64,000 nucleotides of DNA. Source: Fen-1273 sp963837815 (GTDB lineage: Bacteria; Bacteroidota; Ignavibacteria; UBA10030; UBA6906). Location of the stretch: contig CAWIOS010000005.1 of the NCBI GenBank assembly GCA_963837815.1, positions 172,015 to 236,014 of the forward strand. Direction: 5' to 3'. The notes beneath the pieces were generated by a model. The model ran no database searches. It was given only the letters and a program-made list of their open reading frames with translations, and had not been told where the DNA came from. Positions 54,842-64,000 of this stretch are shown in pieces. The translations under genes and the position numbers were made by a program. The first letter of the stretch is position 1. Every line of letters starts with the position of its first letter.

Positions 54842-55324
54842 TCAACTTTCAGATTTGGTCGGGAATTGTTTCATGCAGAATTTGGCCAGTTCCAGCGTTG
54901 TCTCCACGAAGTCAGAAGAACATCGGTCCAATATATCTACCGATATTTCTTCTGTAAGAAACTTTGGGATGTCCCCAAGTTTCTTCCTTGTCGTTTTACT
55001 GGAGACGGCTAGTTTGCTATTCGGCGGGAATTCCCAGACGGAGTGTATATACGTGTTTCGTTGGTCAATCAGTTTGCTGATTCTCTTCCGGAGTCTTAAG
55101 AACTCGGATAGAATGTTTGGGTCTGTTAACCGCGTCCTAACAACAATATCAAAGATCTTGAGTAGCATACCCGCATCTTCTCCCGCGAGCATGTAAAAGG
55201 CCGTATTCTTATCGAGTCTACCAACAGACTGTATATATTTGAAGATTTGCCGTTCCAACACATTTGAATAGGCGGCAATTTGGCCTATTGCCGCAAAGTA
55301 TCTGACTTTCTCAGAGTTATCCAA
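54842..55324 (-). CDS. HEPN-like protein, paralogue 2
   Basis: 160 residues, TTG start at 55324 (weak; the frame is open further upstream). IGQIAAYSNVLERQIFKYIQ, TAFYMLAGEDAGMLLKIFDI and DQRNTYIHSVWEF align block by block with the protein at 52548-53090, including RN-X3-H-X2-W. Probably a small HEPN-type RNase or regulator; paired with the small gene 54574-54837. Confidence 0.6.
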   Translation of the reverse strand: MDNSEKVRYFAAIGQIAAYSNVLERQIFKYIQSVGRLDKNTAFYMLAGEDAGMLLKIFDIVVRTRLTDPNILSEFLRLRKRISKLIDQRNTYIHSVWEFPPNSKLAVSSKTTRKKLGDIPKFLTEEISVDILDRCSSDFVETTLELAKFCMKQFPTKSES

Positions 55325-55433
55325 TGATAATACTACCCCAAGATGACGAGTTGTTGGACTTTATTCACGGACCACTAAGTAGCGTTTTGTGTTTTCTGTG
55401 CCAGCCTGCACGCCTTCAGTCAGCGGGTAAATG

Positions 55434-55538
55434 TTTCATGCGGTTTTCCTTTCGGTCCGGGGATAGAGCGGACAATGGTAGGGAGGGAAAGAACAGTGGG
55501 GCGTGCTGGATAATAGGCAAAACAAATCCCTTACGCAA
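55434..55538 (-). promoter_or_regulatory. Orphan promoter-leader cassette (copy A)
   Basis: A 105-bp ungapped near-copy of 56658-56762 (about 13 mismatches by hand). It keeps TTGCGT-N17-TATTAT, the leader, GAAAGGAA and an ATG-AAA start, but the frame then stops after seven codons. It looks like the front end of a lost lipoprotein gene. Confidence 0.7.
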
Positions 55539-55565
55539 ATGGGCGGGGGATTTTTGCCTCTGGGC

Positions 55566-56183
55566 TTATCGCCTCTTCGCGTTCAAAGCAGTTCTCAATG
55601 CCCATCGTATTGATCGAGCAAACTGCACAACAGGGTAGGGGATCAGTAGGGACCACCACGTTTCAAGCCAATATTTAGCCGAGAACAAGTGGTCGAAGAA
55701 GACAGAGAATCCCGTAAGTATAGATACTGGCTGAGGGGACAGCGCTTCCACCATGATGGGGTCTGGGGGAAGGTCAGGCAAGAAATCGCTGTTGCCAACT
55801 GAAGCATCAGAGAGGAGGGGTTGGAAAGAATCGTAGTACTGTGGATATTTCTTGGCAACCCATCTCGCGATGGCCTTATTGTCGAAATCGGCAAACTCAG
55901 GCCGACGCTTCTTGAACAGTTCCAAATTCCGAGTCAGTGTGTGTTCCTTTGATGTTGCGTCATTGAGTTGCTTCAAAATAACGGGGTCTGTTATTGGTAC
56001 TGCCGTCGAAGGGTCAAAGTCTCTCACGAATGCATCTGGATCGAAATCCTGAGACGTATCAATAGTCTTCGGCATTGGTTCGGACCTAAAAAAGATGAGG
56101 GGGACCACAATAACCCCAATCACGATCGACCCCAGAAAGACAAGCCATTCCGTAGCAATGATCTTCTTCAGTTGTTCCAGCAT
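55566..56183 (-). CDS. Membrane protein of unknown function
   Basis: 205 residues. An N-terminal helix at 13-32 (WLVFLGSIVIGVIVVPLIFF), a soluble acidic middle part (TSQDFDPDAFVRDFDPSTAV), and C-terminal hydrophobic segments (FSVFFDHLFSAKYW; WWSLLIPYPVVQF). No family recognised. It follows the lipoprotein at 56226-56663 after 42 bp on the same strand, so it is probably expressed from promoter copy B. Confidence 0.65.
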   Translation of the reverse strand: MLEQLKKIIATEWLVFLGSIVIGVIVVPLIFFRSEPMPKTIDTSQDFDPDAFVRDFDPSTAVPITDPVILKQLNDATSKEHTLTRNLELFKKRRPEFADFDNKAIARWVAKKYPQYYDSFQPLLSDASVGNSDFLPDLPPDPIMVEALSPQPVSILTGFSVFFDHLFSAKYWLETWWSLLIPYPVVQFARSIRWALRTALNAKRR

Positions 56184-56225
56184 CGCGTTCCTTCTGTGAG
56201 GAAAAAAACGACTTTCGGCCAGGAC

Positions 56226-56663
56226 TCACTGGCTAGGCAGCTTCGCCCCGCTTGGACGCGCGAAGGCGGGACACTCCAACACCTTGAATTTGATCTCACT
56301 GTTGGTTGCCTCTACAACTTGAATCTTCGTATGCCTGAACGTGATGATGGGATCACTGGTGATGTCGTAGGTTAGTTCCTGTGTGAACGAGGGACGGGCA
56401 AAATTGTTTGATTCCTCGCGGTAATAGATTTTGAGGACGTTGCCTTGCTTCCCAGAGTAGGTCAGGGTTGTGACGAAAGTCCCCTGGACTGTTTGGTAGA
56501 CGTCGTTTTTGTAAATCGTCGTCCAGTTCATCATTTCGGAACCGACGGTGGCGACCATGACCGAGTCTTTTTCGAAGTTGTACGTCAGGTAGTAGCTGTT
56601 TGCCAACCCGCACCCTGTGAGGAACATCGGGGCTATGGCGAGGAGGAGGAATACTGATTTCAT
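56226..56663 (-). CDS. Lipoprotein of unknown function
   Basis: 145 residues from ATG 56663 (MKSVFLLLAIAPMFLTGCGL); signal peptide with lipobox LTGC at about 16-19, so exported and lipid-anchored. The mature part is beta-rich (NSYYLTYNFEKDSVMVATVG; FVTTLTYSGKQGNVLKIYY). GAAAGGAA lies upstream, and a TTGCGC-N17-TATCAT promoter drives it. No family recognised. Confidence 0.75.
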   Translation of the reverse strand: MKSVFLLLAIAPMFLTGCGLANSYYLTYNFEKDSVMVATVGSEMMNWTTIYKNDVYQTVQGTFVTTLTYSGKQGNVLKIYYREESNNFARPSFTQELTYDITSDPIITFRHTKIQVVEATNSEIKFKVLECPAFARPSGAKLPSQ

Positions 56664-56762
56664 GTGGTTTTCCTTTCGGTCCGTGGATGGGGCGGACAAT
56701 GATAGGGAGGGAAAGAACAGTGGGGAGTGCTAAATGATAGGCAAAAAGAATCCCTCGCGCAA
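56658..56762 (-). promoter_or_regulatory. Promoter-leader cassette (copy B) of the lipoprotein gene
   Basis: TTGCGC (56762-56757), 17 bp, TATCAT (56739-56734), then a leader of about 70 bases with GAAAGGAA before ATG 56663. It is almost identical to copy A at 55434-55538. Confidence 0.7.
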
Positions 56763-56782
56763 GAACGCGGGAAAACGGACGC

Positions 56783-57088
56783 TCACTCCGTAACTCGCTT
56801 GAATTGCTTCAGGAACGCCTCTAATCGCAAATAACCACCGCGATATACCACCAATTGCTGATCGCTTGGATTGCCCCAAAACTCTGGCGTATGAAACATA
56901 GGGTCATCGCTGATCTTGTGAGCGTTGATAGCATTCTTGATCTCCCAATTTCTGCCGACGTAAACAACTATAACATTAAACCTTCCAAGCCCCGGCACAG
57001 ACACCAGACTCTTATAGACTTCATCCGGTTCGGGTGTGTGTTGACAGCCCGTCAGCACCAAAGCGAGGGCGAGGAGTGCGCCTTTCAT
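56783..57088 (-). CDS. Small lipoprotein
   Basis: 101 residues from ATG 57088: MKGALLALALVLTGCQHTPE has a signal peptide with lipobox LTGC. The rest (LGRFNVIVVYVGRNWEIKNA; QLVVYRGGYLRLEAFLKQF) is of unknown family. GAAAGGAA lies before the ATG as in the neighbouring lipoprotein, but the TTGCG promoter cassette is not evident here. Confidence 0.7.
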   Translation of the reverse strand: MKGALLALALVLTGCQHTPEPDEVYKSLVSVPGLGRFNVIVVYVGRNWEIKNAINAHKISDDPMFHTPEFWGNPSDQQLVVYRGGYLRLEAFLKQFKRVTE

Positions 57089-57424
57089 GAGGACTTCCTT
57101 TCGAGGTGGGGTCCGAAGGGAAGATCGGAAGTATTCCCCGCACATTCAAATCCGCCCCTTGCAGTTCTTTCCGCTTTTCCGCAGATTGCTCTCGACAAAC
57201 GAGGAGGCCCTATGCCGACACAGACAATCAAAAAGGACGAGTATATTGCCCTTCGACATATATGATTGCTAAGCTGGCAGTCACAGCAGAAACCCTCAAA
57301 CTGATGGAATCACTTGGGGCAGATAAAGTTTCTTCTCCTGATGCTTATATGTTTGTGGTTATTGGCAAAGAAACCCATTTCCTTGAACTAAATCCCACGT
57401 AATTGGCCCGGTGTTGCAATGGCA
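57089..57424. other. Intergenic region without a supportable gene
   Basis: A short plus-strand frame from ATG 57262 to 57402 (MIAKLAVTAETLKLMESLGA) exists but has no ribosome site or family pattern. Nothing else stands out. Confidence 0.4.
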
Positions 57425-57655
57425 TCAGATATTCTTATCACACCAAGCAATAACACTAGGCAAATCCAAGAAACGGTAGTTCAATTTATTAGCTTCAATA
57501 ATCTTCTTTGACGCTATTGCTACAATCTTCAGACTATTATCCCCTTTGATTATCATTGCCATGAAAGCCATTTTTTGAGCATTGGGAATATCAGCCCTTT
57601 TCCAAATCTCTGTGATTAACTTTTCCTTATCTTCTTTCGAAGCAGTTAGGAATGG
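57425..57655 (-). pseudogene. C-terminal fragment of an unrelated gene, cut at the junction
   Basis: A continuous minus-strand frame from about 57655 down to TGA 57425 reads PFLTASKEDKEKLITEIWKR, then MAFMAMIIKGDNSLKIVAIA and LPSVIAWCDKNI. It has natural composition but no start: upstream it runs straight into coxA in a different frame. It is therefore the tail of a gene whose front is missing. Family unknown. Confidence 0.5.
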
Positions 57656-58883
57656 AGATTTTGGGCCACCAGAAATGGATCCCGCCCAAGTCGCCCATTA
57701 CTGCGCCGCCTACCATGATGTAGTGAAAGTGGGCGATGACGAAGTAGGTGCCATGCACGTGTACATCAACCCCCAGCGTCGCCAAAAATAGTCCGGTCAG
57801 TCCGCCCATGGTAAACAGCCCGATAAACCCCAGCGCATAAAGCATCGGGGCGTCGAAATAGATCGGGCCCTTATAGAGCGTGGCCGTCCAATTGAAAACC
57901 TTCATCGCGGAGGAATCGCCACCAAAAAGCTCAAGAGCGAAAAACACCAGCCCCGCGCATAAACGGATTGTCCCGACAGGAACAGATGATGTCCCCAAAC
58001 CAGAAACGATCACGGCGATCGCCAGGCTGACGAGGCGACGGCTATAGCCAAAGCCGTTTTTTCGAACAGGCCGTGACAATCTCGCTGATCACGCCCATGA
58101 AGGGCAAGATCATGATGTAGACCGCGGGGTGCGAGTAAAACCAGAAGAAATGCTGAAAAGAAGCGGGTCGCTTCCCAGTGCCGGATCAAAGATTCCCACG
58201 TGAACAATCGCTCCAGCCCCACAAGTGTGAGGCTAATGGACAACACGGGCGTTCCAAGAATAAAAATGATGCTGGTCGCGTACATGGACCAAAGAAAAGC
58301 GGCATGTTGATCCACGTCATGCCCGGGGCGCGCATCTTATGGATGGTGGCGACGAAGTTGATTCCGGTCAGATGAAGAAAATCCGCGATGAAAACTCCCA
58401 CCGCTCGGCAAGCACGTTGGTGTTGGCATATGGTGCTCAGGGCGTATAGAACGTCCAGCCTGTATTTACTCCGCCCACAATCACGGCGACCATGTAATAG
58501 GCCTCCCGTCATGAAAAGATACCAGCTCGGAAGATTCAATCTGTGGGAAAGCCAAATCTTGGTGCCGACCATCAGGGGGACGAGAAAATTTCCCAGCACC
58601 GCCGGAATCGAGGGGATCAGAAAAAGAAAGACCATGATGATGCCGTGCATGCTGAAGAATTTGTTGTAGGTTTCCGGTTCCACGATCGCGCCTGGGGCTA
58701 ATCAGGTAGGCGCATCAGCACCGCAGCCAAACCGCCGACAAAGAAGAAGAAAGTGATCGAAACAAGATAGAGCAAGGCGATGCGCTTGTGATCCGTGGTC
58801 AGCAGCCATGACTTGATGCCGTAGCTGGCGTTCAGATAATGCACCCGAGATTGAAGTTCGGTATCGACGGTCGCCGTTGCCAT
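57655..58883 (-). pseudogene. ctaD: Cytochrome c oxidase subunit I, frame-broken and 3'-truncated
   Basis: The start at 58883 (MATATVDTELQSRVHYLNAS...WLLTTDHKRIALLYL) is typical of caa3-type subunit I. Later pieces in changing frames include FFSMHGIIMVFLFLIPSIPA, LTGINFVATIHKMRAPGMTW, LFTWESLIRHWEATRFFSAF (for LFDPALGGDP.LFQH) and DVHVHGTYFVIAHFHYIMVG with heme/copper histidines. Four or more indels are needed. The protein ends at HFWWPKIS, about 150 residues early, where the sequence switches to unrelated DNA at about 57655. It reduces oxygen in the inner membrane when intact. The damage may be sequencing or assembly error. Confidence 0.85.
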
Positions 58884-58902
58884 TGGTTGTTGCCTTTCCT
58901 TC

Positions 58903-59883
58903 CTACCTTCCTACCTGCCCCTGCGAGTCTCCAAACGGTTGGGGAGGGGCGTCTCTTATTACCTTCCCCACTCCACCCACTCCGCGCGCACCTTGAAGAT
59001 TAGGATTAGGGGCCTTACCCGGCTGCTGTCCTCCGCCTGCACTGAGAGATTTGATGCAGCCAAAAGCTGCAATATTTGCTCCTCCGTGACCTGGCCCTTG
59101 TAAGTCGGCATGACCGCTAGTATCCCGCCACGATCTGTGCGAGGGATAAAGAATCGATTCCCGAATGTAAGCCTCGTCTGCGATCACCGTCGTCCCGTCC
59201 GTCAGCTTTACCTGGCTGCCGAAGAGATTCACGAACAGTAGTGCTGCCCGTGCCATGGCAGGTGATGCAGGCAAGTTGTTCGAAGAGTTGGGCGCCGGCA
59301 GACACCATGGATTCGCCACGTACGCCGCCACTCAGCCATTGTTCGTAGTCAGCCGGCTTCATTACCACGACGTAGCCGCCCATGAGGGCGTGGTTTGCTC
59401 CGCAGTATTGGTTGCAGAAGAAGTGGAACGATCCGTCTTGGTGGCTTGAAACCAAATGCTCGTATATCGGCCGGGTATGACATCTTTCTGAATTCGGAAG
59501 TCAGGAACATAAAACCCGTGAATCACGTCCTCGGAAGTCATTGTCAGTTTGATGGGACGTCCCACCGGCACGTGCAGTTCATTGATCTCCATCGGCCCCT
59601 CAGGGTGTTGGAGACTCCACATCCATTGCTTGCCGACCACAAAGATCTCCGTGGACGCCTCGGGGGGGCGCGAGTATCTTACAAAAAGGCTCGCTCCCCA
59701 CATGAACGTTACGGCACAAATGCCGAGCGGAATCACCGTCCAGACTACTTCGAGCGGCAGATTCACCTCAACCTGCGTGGCCTTTGCTTTCTTGTGGCGC
59801 CGGTACCTGATGGCGAAGTAGAAGATAGTCAGGAAAATGAGCACAGTGAAAAACAAATCCACCGCCGTCAGAAAATAAAACAA
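58903..59883 (-). pseudogene. ctaC: Cytochrome c oxidase subunit II with fused cytochrome c domain, frame-broken
   Basis: Pieces in order: two membrane helices (VDLFFTVLIFLTIFYFAI; EVVWTVIPLGICAVTFMWGA), cupredoxin domain with QWMWSLQHPEG and GFYVPDFRIQKDVIPGRY, CuA site CNQYCGANHALMGGYVVVM, then a C-terminal heme domain CITCHG and MPTYKGQVTEEQILQLLA. The last frame (SLSAGGGQQPGKAPNPN) is reached by one missing base in the AYIKSL block. It is a caa3-type subunit II. At least three indels, no clear substitution damage. Confidence 0.85.
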
Positions 59884-59984
59884 ATGATCGACTCCACGCG
59901 CGATGGTGGAGGCTTGATCTGGTCGTATGGGGAAGCCTTTGCCACATTTTACCTAGTCACCTTTTGCGGTACAGATGGAACACC

Positions 59985-60875
59985 TTAGTTGTCGTAGCCT
60001 AGCGTCAATTTCAGTGTGCAAATCTCCCATGGCGTTCTTTGGAGAGTGCCAGAATTAGCCCTCCGAGGCCAAGAACGGTTATTAGCCCGGCAATTTGCAA
60101 AAGGCGCGAGATGATCACGCCGTACTTTGCCCGTCGCGGGATCATAACGACAGCAGAACAACAGCACCTCATCCACGGGGGATCCAATCTTGTTTGCCGA
60201 AGCCTCCACCAAACCAAGGCGTAGGTCGCGCGAGGGATAAAAAATTCCATAAAAGTACCGCGCGATTCTGCCTCCCGGGGTGAGCACCATGATGCCGGTG
60301 GCCATGGACGAATTGCTTGGCCTGTGCATCGTACCTATAGGGAACCCCACCGTCTTCAGTGAGTTCGCGCGATTGACGCCTCGTCTCCGGTAAGGAAGTG
60401 CCAACCGCGTTCCGCTCCTTTAAGCGCCCGTAAAGCCCTACGTAAACCGCTTTCTTTGCTTCAGCGAGCTCGGGGTATCTGTGCGGGTCGAAGCTCACAG
60501 TGAGAACGTCGAACTGGTTTCCTACGTCAAACTTCACCTCCTGCAGACTGTGGAGCAGCCCATTCTCAGCCATGGTGCAGAGCATGGGGCATCCAAAATA
60601 AACGAGTGAGAGGATCACCGGCTTCGTCCCGAAGTACTGGCCCAGCCGCACCGGCTTGCCCGATTCGTCCCGGAATTCCAAATCAAACGGAAGCTGTTCG
60701 TTGAGCTTCTGGTCAATGCCTATCCCTTGCAGGAGTGGAGGTAGCGTCTTGCGCGTTGTCCGAAGGAGTGGCGGAGGTCGGCACAGGTGATAGGGATGTC
60801 TGTGCGAGGGTCGGAATTACTGCGCCAAGTGTGGCCGCGAGCACGAGCAGCCAAGGTCTGGCCCACCCGAAGGTC
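59985..60875 (-). pseudogene. SCO1/SenC copper chaperone, frame-broken
   Basis: A signal-peptide-like segment (LLVLAATLGAVIPTLAQT) near 60850 leads to EFRDESGKPVRLGQYFGTKP, the copper-binding CX3C in YFGCPMLCTMAENG, and VLTVSFDPHRYPELAEAKK. After a frame change come a GIMVLTPGGRIARYFYGIFY segment with the partner histidine region disturbed, and a C-terminal membrane helix (AGLITVLGLGGLILAL). SCO proteins deliver copper to the CuA centre of subunit II, encoded next. Several indels split it into at least three frames. Confidence 0.75.
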
Positions 60876-60974
60876 GGGCTGCGCTACGAAATTGCGACCC
60901 AGGTGTACTCCACGCTTGGGTCCCGATTCAATAAAGAAATCATTGTAACGCCTCCACCCTCACTCTCACCCGCC

Positions 60975-61404
60975 CTATCCCTCCGGGCGCTTCTTCGGCG
61001 CAGTCTGTTTTGCCGGGGTCAGCCCGCGACTGGGAACCCCCTCCTGAAGCAAGATGTCCATGGCTTTATCGATTGGTATCCTTATAATGCCGTTCTTCTG
61101 ATCCACCCATCCGTAGCTATTAAGGATTTGGTCCTCTGTAGCCTTGTATTGTTTGAGGTCCTTTGGGGCCGCAACCTGCAACCGCGGGCTCCGGCGGCAA
61201 GGTTCGAATGTTTTCAAAGGGTGAAGCCGGTGGCCTAAACGCTTGATGACCGACGAGGTAATGGAATACGCCCCAACTGACCAAGAGACCACAGCGACCA
61301 AAAACGCCAGGCCGACGCCGAAAGCTATCAAATTCGAAGATGCTCACGTCCCTTTGTTCGTGGGCGTGCCTGGGCTGTTCGTCAGGCATGCTGCTGCCCT
61401 CCAT
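60975..61404 (-). pseudogene. Small membrane protein of the ACIII-caa3 locus, frame-broken
   Basis: Three overlapping frames together read a charged N terminus (DEQPRHAHEQRDVSIFEF), a membrane helix (FGVGLAFLVAVVSWSVG), FHYLVGHQAFRPPASPFENI, then LQVAAPKDLKQYKATEDQIL and GIIRIPIDKAMDILLQEG. Proteins with this layout commonly follow ActF in ACIII operons; their function is not known to me. Confidence 0.6.
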
Positions 61405-61534
61405 AAGCTCCTACGGTTGTCCTCAGCGGTTCTGCAATCTGATTGCTGCCTTACCCGCCAACCCGCTTACCACTCCCCGCAATCCGCTTCCGCCGAAGCT
61501 AGGAGTGGCATTAGTGCCGGGCACCACCGCCAAC

Positions 61535-62708
61535 TCACCCATGGCCTCGAGGGCGGGGATCGTGCAGCGGCAGCAAGGGCCTTTTAATCAGGCCTGTGGC
61601 GAACCGCCAAAACCAAAGTCCGCCAATGCCGAACATCGCTAACCAGTCCAGCCAGTGAAACTGCGGGCCCGCCCGCTCATAGGCGGGTACCATCAGCCAG
61701 AAAATATCAATAATGCTCATTGACGGCCTGAACGGCCGCTACAACTCCTAACCAGAGCTTTTGCCGAGTTACAAAGCGCGACAACAGCAACAAGAACGGC
61801 ACCGCAAAATGAAAGATAACCAGGGCCAACGCAATCCATGTCCACTCACCCGAGGCACGCCTAACGTACCAGGGAATTTCATCCTGCAGAGGTTTTCCCC
61901 GACCAGATGATGAGGTACTGCGAAAAAGAGAGATAAGCCCAAAGCATCGTAAAGGTCAGGAGCAGATTTCCGTAGTCATTTAATACGCGCTTTGAAACCA
62001 GCTCGGATAAAGGTCCCTGGCGTGAAAGCAAGACAACGGTGACCGTCACTATGGACATTGCCGCCAGCCCTTCCGTAACCATAAACATCATTCCGTAAAT
62101 GGTTGAAAACCAATGAGGCTCCAGCGACATGACCCAATCGACCGAGGCGTAGGTGACCGTCAATCCGAAGACCACCAGGCCCGGGGCACTCAGGTTTTGC
62201 AGGCGCCCGGTTAACGCCGGGTCAGCCGTTTGGTCCTCCTCGAGCGACCATTTATTAAGAAAATGCGCAATGACGATCCAGATGAGGAAATAAATGGCCG
62301 TGCGAACGATGAAAAAGGGAACGTTCAAATACGGCGCTTTATATTGGAGCATGGGATCAAGTCGGACCTTCTTCGGCATCCGCCCAACTGTAAAGAAAGC
62401 GCAGTCCCAACAGAAGCGGCGCCGCGAAGGCAGCCATCAAATAAAAGGTCCGAGTCCCGGCTTTTTCCAGGCGGCGGCAAGAGGGCGAAACCCCATCTCC
62501 CGCCAACCAGGTGATGCAGCATTAGGATGGCTGAACAGCCGAGCGCCACGCCCACCCAAAAGACAAAGGCGAAAAGATAAGAGCGGAAGAATTGCGTGGG
62601 TTGATAGAAGGCGCCTGCCGCGCAGCCTGCCAGAGCGGCCACTCCGACCACCAGAGAACCCTTCTGGAAACGTTCCAGACCGGATTGGAGAGAATCAGTC
62701 CCGTTCAT
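61535..62708 (-). pseudogene. actF: ActF, quinol-binding membrane subunit of alternative complex III, frame-broken
   Basis: Pieces: MNGTDSLQSGLERFQKGSLV and FYQPTQFFRSYLFAFVFWVG (N terminus, 62708 downwards), APYLNVPFFIVRTAIYFLIW, LTVTYASVDWVMSLEPHWFS, NLLLTFTMLWAYLSFSQYLI, and a last piece FHWLDWLAMFGIGGLWFWRF. The helices and conserved residues are those of the ActF polytopic subunit, which helps oxidise menaquinol in ACIII. At least three indels. Confidence 0.8.
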
Positions 62709-63310
62709 TTCGTCTGTTCCGTGCAAATGCGCCCTCTGTTGCGGGGGCACATCCTCGATTTGGGCATGTTGGCTCAACTGCAAGGCTCGATCTGGCGACG
62801 ATGGCCCAGCGGTCTTCCGGAGTCACGCGCGAAGCGTAACTGTACATAACACCGTAGCCGTTCGTCATCACATCGAAGAAGTGCCCCGCCGGAGCTTTTA
62901 CGAGGCGCTCCAGTTGATAAGAAGGCGGAGCGGGAAAGCCACGCTCGGGCCACCAGCCCCTTCCCACTGCCTGTGTAGTCGTGGCAAGGAGTGCAGTAGA
63001 TATTGAACCGTTCGCGGCCCCGCTCCAGCACCTGCCGAGTGATGGGGAACGGAAAAACGTCGGCGTCCTGCCCATGCAGCTTTCCTGTGTACAAGAGTTC
63101 GTCAGTCCTTAATCGGCCGTGGGCCACGGTTCCAGGCACCACCGGCCGCTCAGACCTGCCATCGCCGAAGAAATTGCTGGGGTCCAGGGGGCTGTATTTT
63201 GGTTGAATGTGCATGTCCAGCCGGCATCCAGCAGAAGAAGCGCACAAAGGGCGACGGCAACCGAACCGCAAATCACGCGGCGCCGCGCGACTTTGCGCCC
63301 CTCTCCCCAT
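62695..63310 (-). pseudogene. actE: ActE, monoheme cytochrome c subunit of alternative complex III, frame-broken
   Basis: MHIQPKYSPLDPSNFFGDGR, VAHGRLRTDELLYTGKLHGQ and the heme site CTPCHDYTGSGKGLVARA are in one frame; FPAPPSYQLERLVKAPAGHF and TNGYGVMYSYASRVTPEDRW follow in another. This is the usual ActE sequence of an exported monoheme cytochrome. It lies directly upstream of actF with a small overlap. At least two indels. Confidence 0.8.
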
Positions 63311-63349
63311 GGGAGAGGGCTGTTTTGTGACTCAACTTAGGACACAATC

Positions 63350-63877
63350 TCAGTAACCTCTTTGGCCTTCAGTGTGGCCAGGAATTCCTTCGGTCTTTTG
63401 CAAATCAAACTTTGGGTCACGGGCTTTGATGCACGGGAAGAACCGGTTTCGCGTCGCCAGTTCGAAGCCGGGAACGTTAAACACGGGATGATAGGGAGTG
63501 GGCAGGCCATTAAGCGCCAGCATTCCGAAGACAGTTGCCAAACCTGCGCAAAGAATCGTCAGCTGAAAGTAATCGGAATAAAATTCGGCCAGCTATTGAG
63601 AGGCTTGCCTCCAATATCCAGCGGATACCCGATGACGTTCGGCCAGTATTGCAGGTAGAAGCCACCGGCACATCCGATCAGTCCTCCGATCAGGCAAATC
63701 AGCGGAACGCGCGTGCTGTGAAAACCCACCGCATCCGCCAGTCCCTTGATCGGAAACGGCGGGAGTGTGGCCCATTCGGCGATACCCGGCATCGTGCGCG
63801 CGCTGGGCAGCGCTGAGCAGGGACCCTTCAGAGTTTTCGAACTGGGCCGTCAGGCCGTAAGTCGGATGTCGCTGCAT
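63350..63877 (-). pseudogene. actD: ActD, membrane subunit of alternative complex III, frame-broken
   Basis: YGLTAQFENSEGSLLSAAQR (start near 63877), then FPIKGLADAVGFHSTRVPLI and GGLIGCAGGFYLQYWPNVIG, then MLALNGLPTPYHPVFNVPGF and FELATRNRFFPCIKARDPKF: the normal ActD (DUF3341) order in three frames. The next upstream subunit, ActC, would lie beyond the window's right end. Confidence 0.8.
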
Positions 63878-64000
63878 ACGAATAAGGGGCTGGGGGCTCG
63901 GGACTGCAATGCAACTGGGGCCCGCGACTTCGAGTGGGCAGTTCCGTTCCCTCATCTCCCGTTCGTCCTCGTTTCGCTGTCTCCTGCCGCAACGTCTTGT

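Overview
The window looks like accessory DNA from a free-living bacterium of roughly balanced GC. Strong Shine-Dalgarno sites, multi-PAS hybrid kinases and an alternative complex III / caa3-type oxidase locus would fit a lineage near Ignavibacteria/Chlorobi or other ACIII-bearing phyla (Acidobacteriota, Verrucomicrobiota). I cannot assign the taxon from the sequence alone. Layout: (1) 1-1409: end of a DUF4143 ATPase, a partial tRNA-Gly 3' end, a small antitoxin-like gene with a truncated partner, and an intact tRNA-Gly. (2) 1.56-10.5 kb: a plasmid- or phage-like module. It holds an HTH (excisionase-type) gene, an SPL-like radical SAM protein split by a +1 frame change and continuous with an MCM-like AAA+ ATPase, a regulator, DUF5131 and DUF5659 genes, and a BT4734-type primase-helicase followed by phased GTTAC repeats that resemble a replication origin. 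(3) 11.8-23.3 kb: a sensory cluster of three large PAS histidine kinases, stand-alone response regulators, and a REC-DHp protein without an ATPase domain.

(4) 24-31.3 kb: a defence-like group: a membrane-anchored NACHT-type NTPase, a HEPN protein with an RX4H motif, and a large zinc-ribbon protein ending in a PD-(D/E)XK nuclease domain. (5) 31.4-35.5 kb: a minus-strand recombination/replication operon (Gam-like protein, ATP-dependent DNA ligase, WGR protein, DUF932 protein, sliding-clamp-like protein, PUR-type nucleic-acid-binding protein). An IS110-family insertion sequence follows. (6) 38-50 kb: a Type ISP single-chain restriction-modification enzyme, an AAA_13 ATPase, a CHC2 primase-helicase, a second set of short repeats, and a tyrosine integrase just before tRNA-Asp. 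The integrase and the HTH protein at the opposite end share a collinear N-terminal domain, which argues that 1.5-50 kb is one element, or a composite of related elements.

(7) 50.3-57.4 kb: small, mostly AT-rich genes of unknown function. They include two lipoproteins, two paralogous HEPN-like proteins and a promoter cassette present three times. (8) 57.66-64 kb: an ACIII-SCO-caa3 oxidase operon (actD, actE, actF, small membrane protein, sco, coxB, coxA on the minus strand). Every gene is broken by small indels while its residues stay conserved. It is joined abruptly, inside coxA, to the tail of an unrelated gene.

Single frame changes also split many large genes elsewhere in the window. They may be real decay, sequencing errors or, less likely, recoding; each is marked at the gene concerned.
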